From contig CAMPDV010001740.1 in the NCBI GenBank assembly GCA_946699065.1, positions 1-64,000 on the forward strand: a stretch of 64,000 nucleotides of DNA, in the 5' to 3' direction. The stretch's first letter is position 1, and each line of letters starts with the position of its first letter. Below the pieces are notes generated by a model. It saw only the letters and a program-made list of their open reading frames with translations. It was not told the DNA's origin and did not search any database. A program made the translations under genes and the position numbers. Positions 61,750-64,000 of the stretch are shown one piece after another. Origin of the DNA: Loxodes magnus. Its lineage: Eukaryota > Ciliophora > Karyorelictea > Loxodida > Loxodidae.

Positions 61750-61830
61750 AAAGAAGAAAGAATTTCAGATTTAGAATTACTAAAACTAGATAAAAAGAAG
61801 TTATACGAAATTAGAAAAGTGAGGAAGTAA
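61750..61830 (+). other. tail repeat with an intact tyrosine codon
   Basis: In this copy the middle stop is replaced by TAC at 61804-61806, so the tail reads from Lys-Glu-Glu through Tyr-Glu-Ile to the terminal TAA without interruption. Copy 10 (62461-62541, TAC at 62515) has the same feature. All other complete copies have TAA here. These two probably keep the ancestral coding form, and their sameness suggests one was copied from the other. Confidence 0.6.
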
Positions 61831-62011
61831 AGTAAGAAAAGAAGAAAGAATTTCAGATTTAGAATTACTAAAACTAGATAAAGAGAAGTTATAAGAATTT
61901 AGAAAAGTGAGGAAGTAAAGTAAGAAAAGAAGAAAGAATTTCAGATTTAGAATTACTAAAACTGGATAAAATGATGTTATAAATCTTTAGAAAAGTGAGG
62001 AAGTAAAGTAA

Positions 62012-62102
62012 GAAAAGAAGAAAGAATTTCAGATTTAGAATAACACAAACTTAGAGATAAAAAGAAGTTATAAGAAATTAGAAAAGTGAGGAAGTAAAGT
62101 AA
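62012..62102 (+). repeat. 91-bp variant of the tail repeat
   Basis: The stretch after the Leu-Glu codons is replaced by TAACACAAACTTAGAGAT, adding three bases. The reading frame after the insertion is the same as in 88-bp units and gives Lys-Leu-Arg-Asp where the usual copy gives Lys-Leu-Asp. The same variant recurs at 62723-62813 and begins again at 63958, at irregular spacing. Confidence 0.85.
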
Positions 62103-62366
62103 GAAAAGAAGAAAGAATTTCAGATTTAGAATTACTAAAACTGGATAAAATGATGTTATAAATCTTTAGAAAAGTGAGGAAGTAAAGTAAGAAAAGAAGA
62201 AAGAATTTCAGATTTAGAATTACTAAAACTGGATAAAAAGAAGTTATAAGAATTTAGAAAAGTGAGGAAGTAAAGTAAGAAAAGAAGAAAGAATTTCAGA
62301 TTTAGAATTACTAAAACTAGATAAAGAGAAGTTATAAGAAATTAGAAAAGTGAGGAAGTAAAGTAA

Positions 62367-62458
62367 GAAAAGAAGAAAAAATTACAGATTCTAGAGTTAG
62401 TAAAACTTAGAGATAAAAAGAAGTTATAAGAAATTAGAAAAGTGAGGAAGTAAAGTAA
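62367..62458 (+). repeat. 92-bp divergent variant of the tail repeat
   Basis: This is the most divergent copy. Lys replaces Arg, Thr replaces Ser, and the middle part reads Leu-Glu-Leu-Val-Lys-Leu-Arg-Asp once a single extra T is allowed for. The changes are conservative at the protein level, consistent with an older coding history before amplification. Confidence 0.7.
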
Positions 62459-64000
62459 GAAAAGAAGAAAGAATTTCAGATTTAGAATTACTAAAACTAG
62501 ATAAAAAGAAGTTATACGAAATTAGAAAAGTGAGGAAGTAAAGTAAGAAAAGAAGAAAGAATTTCAGATTTAGAATTACTAAAACTAGATAAAGAGAAGT
62601 TATAAGAATTTAGAAAAGTGAGGAAGTAAAGTAAGAAAAGAAGAAAGAATTTCAGATTTAGAATTACTAAAACTAGATAAAATGATGTTATAAATCTTTA
62701 GAAAAGTGAGGAAGTAAAGTAAGAAAAGAAGAAAGAATTTCAGATTTAGAATAACACAAACTTAGAGATAAAAAGAAGTTATAAGAAATTAGAAAAGTGA
62801 GGAAGTAAAGTAAGAAAAGAAGAAAGAATTTCAGATTTAGAATTACTAAAACTAGATAAAAAAAAGTTATAAGAATTTAGAAAAGTGAGGAAGTAAAGTA
62901 AGAAAAGAAGAAAGAATTTCAGATTTAGAATTACTAAAACTGGATAAAAAGAAGTTATAAGAATTTAGAAAAGTGAGGAAGTAAAGTAAGAAAAGAAGAA
63001 AGAATTTCAGATTTAGAATTACTAAAACTGGATAAAATGATGTTATAAATCTTTAGAAAAGTGAGGAAGTAAAGTAAGAAAAGAAGAAAGAATTTCAGAT
63101 TTAGAATTACTAAAACTGGATAAAAAGAAGTTATAAGAATTTAGAAAAGTGAGGAAGTAAAGTAAGAAAAGAAGAAAGAATTTCAGATTTAGAATTACTA
63201 AAACTAGATAAAGAGAAGTTATAAGAATTTAGAAAAGTGAGGAAGTAAAGTAAGAAAAGAAGAAAGAATTTCAGATTTAGAATTACTAAAACTGGATAAA
63301 ATGATGTTATAAATCTTTAGAAAAGTGAGGAAGTAAAGTAAGAAAAGAAGAAAGAATTTAAGATTTAGAATTACTAAAACTAGATAAAGAGAAGTTATAA
63401 GAATTTAGAAAAGTGAGGAAGTAAAGTAAGAAAAGAAGAAAGAATTTCAGATTTAGAATTACTAAAACTGGATAAAAAGAAGTTATAAAAATTTAGAAAA
63501 GTGAGGAAGTAAAGTAAGAAAAGAAGAAAGAATTTCAGATTTAGAATTACTAAAACTAGATAAAAAAAAGTTATAAGAATTTAGAAAAGTGAGGAAGTAA
63601 AGTAAGAAAAGAAGAAAGAATTTCAGATTTAGAATTACTAAAACTAGATAAAAAAAAGTTATAAGTATTTAGAAAAGTGAGGAAGTAAAGTAAGAAAAGA
63701 AGAAAGAATTTCAGATTTAGAATTACTAAAACTGGATAAAATGATGTTATAAATCTTTAGAAAAGTGAGGAAGTAAAGTAAGAAAAGAAGAAAGAATTTC
63801 AGATTTAGAATTACTAAAACTAGATAAAAAGAAGTTATAAGAATTTAGAAAAGTGAGGAAGTAAAGTAAGAAAAGAAGAAAGAATTTCAGATTTAGAATT
63901 ACTAAAACTGGATAAAATGATGTTATAAATCTTTAGAAAAGTGAGGAAGTAAAGTAAGAAAAGAAGAAAGAATTTCAGATTTAGAATAACACAAACTTAG

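Larger units (their letters stand above)
61660..64000 (+). repeat. AT-rich 88-bp tandem array made from the gene's 3' end
   Basis: Units begin at 61660, 61748, 61836, 61924, 62012, 62103 and so on to 63958, giving 26 complete copies and a 43-bp partial copy at the edge. Twenty-three are 88 bp, two are 91 bp and one is 92 bp. GC is about 24%. Each contains the tail coding segment, a terminal TAA and a short AGTAAG spacer. Because 88 is not a multiple of three, the tail frame changes from unit to unit, so the array is not one reading frame. Three middle-segment subtypes alternate: one with AAAGAGAAG, one with AAAAAGAAG or an A-only variant, and one with AAAATGATG followed by ATAAATCTT. The array continues beyond the right edge. 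Confidence 0.96.

Noticed and set aside
61660-64000. Transposon or LTR remnant as the AT-rich region
   Set aside because: The 88-bp units are simple tandem copies continuous with the WD40 reading frame. I see no terminal inverted repeats, target-site duplications or polymerase-like coding.

Overview
The window is almost wholly tandem repeat. I see no tRNA, rRNA, mobile element, CRISPR array, promoter or terminator, and no gene with a credible start of its own. From 1 to 61661 it is one head-to-tail array of a 123-bp (41-codon) WD40 unit on the + strand: a partial unit at the left edge, 500 complete units, and a last unit that stops at codon 37. Every complete unit is exactly 123 bp except one of 124 bp near 13.1 kb. 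In its reading frame the unit has the WD40 signature (TVRLWD, then SGHT, then AISSD, then IVSGS-x-D). In-frame stops interrupt the array throughout, so no protein of array length can be read under the standard code. The longest open run is 480 codons (13335-14780).

From 61662 the frame runs out of the last WD40 unit into a charged helix-like tail (EERISDLELLKLDKEKL, a stop, EIRKVRK, a stop). That tail and a few bases after it form the unit of a second, AT-rich tandem array of 88-bp repeats, with 26 complete copies and a partial one at the right edge. The window therefore looks like the 3' part of a WD40-repeat gene in which both the propeller module and the terminal segment were amplified in tandem. 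Any N-terminal region lies to the left, out of view.

Units differ mainly at a few codons: 20, 21, 23, 24 and 39 (unit numbering from T of TVRLWD). These flank the GH turn and the conserved Asp, which in WD40 propellers lie on the ligand-facing surface. A small set of codons is shuffled at these sites. The stops are also a small set of recurring alleles. Units without a stop number 60 of the first 94 complete units but only 10 of the last 94, so nonsense increases strongly toward the 3' end. Higher-order repeats of 7, 8, 12, 13, 15, 28, 29, 31 and 34 units show repeated segmental duplication.

Organism: a tandem array of more than 60 kb with a shift from about 44% GC (WD40 unit) to about 24% GC (88-bp unit) suggests a eukaryotic nuclear genome assembled from long reads. 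I cannot name the lineage. The nearest known parallel to the diversity pattern is the fungal HET-E/HNWD type of NACHT-WD40 protein, but nothing here shows a NACHT domain or a fungal origin.
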